In this document: positions 44,244 to 45,990 of the stretch, piece by piece
Position numbering within the stretch: position 1 is the first letter of the stretch
Layout: the number at the start of each line of letters is the position of its first letter
Source: Clostridia bacterium
GTDB lineage: Bacteria > Bacillota > Clostridia > Christensenellales > Aristaeellaceae
Direction: 5' to 3'
Assembly (NCBI GenBank): GCA_017476605.1
Contig: JAFUZM010000036.1
Location: 1-45,990, forward strand
DNA: 45,990 bases
Made by a program: the position numbers and the translations under genes
Notes under the pieces: model-generated
What the model saw: the letters and a program-made list of their open reading frames with translations, nothing else
Database searches by the model: none
Told to the model about the DNA's origin: nothing

Positions 44244-44438
44244 ATGCTGCTTACAGAGTATAATGAAGCAGAACAAATGGAGCTATTCAAAGAGGATGGC
44301 AGGAGAGAGGGCTTGGCAGAAGGAACGATGAAAACACTGATTGCTCTTGTCAAGGAGGGACTTCTTTCTATAAGGGATGCAGCGAATCATGCCGGCCTTA
44401 CAGAGAAAGCATTTGAACAGCAGATGGCAGCAGTATAG
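44244..44438 (+). CDS. Free-standing RpnS-like protein, short form
   Basis: 64 residues: MLLTEYNEAEQMELFKEDGR, then REGLAEG, then the tail MKTLIALVKEGLLSIRDAAN...QQMAAV. Compared with the rpn end, it lacks five of the 4-residue repeats. It has its own GGAGG 7 nt before the ATG. As an antitoxin homologue without a nuclease domain it could inhibit RpnL, or form mixed dimers if repeat length sets partner choice. A dead duplicate is the alternative, but the intact frame and ribosome binding site speak against it. Confidence 0.8.
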   Translation: MLLTEYNEAEQMELFKEDGRREGLAEGTMKTLIALVKEGLLSIRDAANHAGLTEKAFEQQMAAV

Positions 44439-44472
44439 AAATCTTCAGTAGATACAAATTGGAGGAAATGAA

Positions 44473-44799
44473 ATGCTGCTTACAGAGTATAATGAAGCTG
44501 AACAAATGGAGCTATTCAAAGAGGATGGCAGGAGAGAGGGCCGAACTGAGGGCCGAGCCGAGGGCTTAGCAGAAGGTCGAATAAAAGGCCGAGCCGAGGG
44601 CTTAGCAGAAGGTCGAGTAAAGGGCCGAGCGGAGGGCTTAGCAGAAGGTCGAGTAAAAGGCCGAGCGGAGGGCTTAGCAGAAGGAAGGATGAAAACACTG
44701 ACTGCTCTTGTCAAGGAGGGACTTCTTTCTATAAGGAATGCAGCGAATCATGCCGGCCTTACAGAGGCAGAGTTTGAACAGCACATGGCGATCGTTTAA
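44473..44799 (+). CDS. Free-standing RpnS-like protein, long form
   Basis: 108 residues. Same first 22 residues as the other copies, then a long array of GRAE/GLAE/GRVK-type units (about 13 four-residue units), and a tail that has diverged at the end (GLTEAEFEQHMAIV in place of GLTEKAFEQQMAAV). The array should be one long charged helix. Same GGAGG and spacing as the middle copy. It is the longest of the three antitoxin-like products, so the locus holds short, medium and long versions. Confidence 0.8.
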   Translation: MLLTEYNEAEQMELFKEDGRREGRTEGRAEGLAEGRIKGRAEGLAEGRVKGRAEGLAEGRVKGRAEGLAEGRMKTLTALVKEGLLSIRNAANHAGLTEAEFEQHMAIV

Positions 44800-44963
44800 A
44801 ACGAACGGGAAGACATAGGGACAGGGAAGATACTGGCTAACACGGTAAGCTCGAACTTTCTTGTTGGGGTGTTGCCTATCTTTTATAGGAATTATGGCTT
44901 TTCGCACTGGTCAGGAACAGCAGATGAGAGTTTTGGATGTACTTGGCTTTGGGAGGTTTATGC

Positions 44964-45266
44964 ATGGGACTGTTTACACCGATATGGATGAGGAAAAATG
45001 CAGATCCAATCAAAGCAGCGGCTGCTGTACGACGGATAGATCGGCAGGAAAAGCTGAAGGAAATAGCAATCAATGCGTTTTCGGAAAGTGCAAAAGTGGA
45101 GGCTGTATCCAAAATTGAAGACGAGCAGTTTCTCCTTTCCTATGTCCTTGATGCATCTCAGTCCCGCGGAGCCTCAAGGCAGGCAGCGGCAGATCATATA
45201 TCCTCTAAAGACAGGCTTATTGCGCTTCTTTGTCATGACTTCGGGAACGATCATCTCGTGCCTTGA
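44964..45266 (+). CDS. HEAT-like repeat protein, first part
   Basis: 100 residues. MGLFTPIWMRKNADPIKAAA begins the protein. Helical repeats follow (KLKEIAINAFSESAKVEAVS, FLLSYVLDASQSRGASRQAA, RLIALLCHD), about 30 residues each, in the style of bacterial HEAT-type proteins. GGGAGG 7 nt before ATG 44964 supports the start. The stop TGA at 45264 interrupts the repeat pattern, which continues in the -1 frame from 45263. It is probably the 5' half of a frameshifted gene. No catalytic motif. The upstream gap 44800-44963 shows no clear promoter, so it may be read with the Rpn cluster. Confidence 0.65.
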   Translation: MGLFTPIWMRKNADPIKAAAAVRRIDRQEKLKEIAINAFSESAKVEAVSKIEDEQFLLSYVLDASQSRGASRQAAADHISSKDRLIALLCHDFGNDHLVP

Positions 45267-45904
45267 TCGCACTCAAAACGGCAAATAGAGTATCAGAGAG
45301 AGATGTGCTCCTGGGTGCTCTGCGTTCGCCCAATGAAGCGATTGTGCAGATTGCGCTTGAAAAGCTGGACGAGCAGGAACTGTATGAGAAAACAGCCTGC
45401 AGTGAACACGGTCAGATGGCAGAATGGGCGCTTGCAAAGATTGGCGACAGCGAGCGGAAAAAGGAACTGCTGCTCAAAATGAAGAGCGATTACGCTTTTT
45501 CAAACGGCCTGAAGCAGCTGATTGAAGAGGGATGGACACCGGATGAGAAAATGCAGGGCATATTGCTTGCCAAAGCCGGAGAAGCCGGATTCGAGAAGTG
45601 GAGTCTTCCCTATGTTGTCCAATTGTTGACGAGTGAACAGGTACTGGCAGACGTTGCGCGTACCAGTTCAAACCGGAAAGCACGCCATGCAGCGATCCAA
45701 TCCATTTCAGATGATGCCGTTTTGGCTGAAATTGCGATGAATGAATGCGAGGATATCTTAAACCGGGAACTGGCGTTTGGCAGGCTCAAAAATCAGGAAC
45801 TGGTTGATAAGAAAACGACGGAGTATATCCGGAGTGTTGATTCCGCCTATTGGTCGGAGGCAGAGAAACGAATGGCGGACATCATGTCAAAAGACTCGTA
45901 CTGA
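45263..45904 (+). CDS. HEAT-like repeat protein, second part
   Basis: 213 residues if started at the TTG that overlaps the previous stop (TTGA). The repeats continue without a break in spacing: DVLLGALRSPNEAIVQIALE, ELYEKTACSEHGQMAEWALA, QVLADVARTSSNRKARHAAI and so on. There is no Shine-Dalgarno suited to the TTG, so the two parts were either one gene that lost one base, or they are joined by -1 slippage or termination-reinitiation. Such proteins bind other proteins as scaffolds. Function unknown. Confidence 0.65.
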   Translation: MIALKTANRVSERDVLLGALRSPNEAIVQIALEKLDEQELYEKTACSEHGQMAEWALAKIGDSERKKELLLKMKSDYAFSNGLKQLIEEGWTPDEKMQGILLAKAGEAGFEKWSLPYVVQLLTSEQVLADVARTSSNRKARHAAIQSISDDAVLAEIAMNECEDILNRELAFGRLKNQELVDKKTTEYIRSVDSAYWSEAEKRMADIMSKDSY

Positions 45905-45926
45905 GACGGATGAAGGAGTCTTGCAG

Positions 45927-45990
45927 ATGCATGGCGCTTCTCTCATCAAGCAGGTACTTGACGGATTGGCTCTGAGAATTGGCGAATCTC
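45927..45990 (+). CDS. Start of a gene cut by the window end
   Basis: 21 codons, MHGASLIKQVLDGLALRIGE and on, open to the last base. GAAGGAG lies about 9 nt upstream and the preceding stop is about 25 nt away. Too short to identify. Confidence 0.45.
   Translation, partial: MHGASLIKQVLDGLALRIGES

Larger units (their letters stand above)
44210..44799 (+). repeat. Tandem duplication of the rpn 3' segment, two extra copies
   Basis: The two downstream genes (44244 and 44473) repeat the rpn end almost base for base, differing mostly at silent positions and in the number of 12-bp units. The 34-nt spacers 44210-44243 and 44439-44472 are identical, so the last duplication copied spacer plus gene. 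Confidence 0.95.

Overview
The window looks like chromosomal DNA of an anaerobic Bacillota (class Clostridia), probably a gut or rumen fermenter. The evidence is gene order and content: tig-clpP-clpX-lon-engB in the Clostridia arrangement, groES-groEL behind a perfect CIRCE element, a SigI/RsgI-type sigma/anti-sigma pair, a butyrate kinase, DUF5685 and DUF6062 proteins, GGAGG ribosome binding sites and many textbook TTGACA-N17-TATAAT promoters. Most genes have moderate to fairly high G+C. The 12.2-15.9 kb gene and the intergenic stretches at 1-0.9 kb and 24.2-25 kb are visibly more AT-rich. Family assignments come from reading motifs; no database search was possible.

Layout. 1-0.95 kb: no supported CDS, many hairpins (candidate structured RNA) and an 18-bp palindrome. 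1.07-2.7 kb: DUF5685 protein and a DnaJ-domain protein. 2.9-5.1 kb: TrmH-type RNA methyltransferase, a free-standing FakA C-terminal-like domain, and threonine ammonia-lyase. 5.3-11.7 kb: protein quality control (trigger factor, ClpP, ClpX, Lon) and the GTPase EngB. 12.2-15.9 kb: one 1258-residue secreted or surface protein with calcium-type repeats and a class 3 lipase domain, bracketed by strong terminators and a short direct repeat. 16.2-19.5 kb: GH3 glycosidase, AlkZ-related protein, GNAT acetyltransferase. 19.5-24.1 kb (minus): aroD, M18 aminopeptidase, miaA and a FUSC membrane protein with a HAD-like tail. 24.15 kb: tRNA-Leu(UAA). 24.7-24.85 kb: candidate minus-strand small RNA made of three tandem hairpins. 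25.0-28.6 kb: DUF6062 and two flavoproteins. 28.7-31.0 kb: Nudix and YgiQ genes with antisense-overlapping 3' ends. 31.2-33.1 kb: groESL. 33.4-37.3 kb: mutY, intracellular alpha-amylase, butyrate kinase. 37.6-40.3 kb: Asn/Gly/Gln-rich secreted protein, SigI and an RsgI-like anti-sigma factor with a (TPTA)n ectodomain. 40.3-42.8 kb: AbrB regulator, methionine gamma-lyase-family enzyme and DMT transporter. 43.3-44.8 kb: an Rpn nuclease gene followed by two tandem free-standing copies of its C-terminal segment. 45.0-45.9 kb: HEAT-like proteins, probably one frameshifted gene.

The most interesting locus is the Rpn cluster. Rpn proteins are known toxin-antitoxin systems in which a C-terminal fragment, translated from an internal start, inhibits the full-length nuclease. 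Here the internal start and its strong Shine-Dalgarno are visible, and the same segment has been duplicated twice downstream as separate genes with their own Shine-Dalgarno and very different numbers of 4-residue repeats. This would be one toxin with three antitoxin sources of different length. The second best candidate is the small RNA near 24.8 kb, whose three repeats keep their stems by compensatory changes and carry G-U pairs that exist only on the strand read by the adjacent promoter. The third is the SigI/RsgI module with its unusual ectodomain and neighbouring disordered secreted protein.
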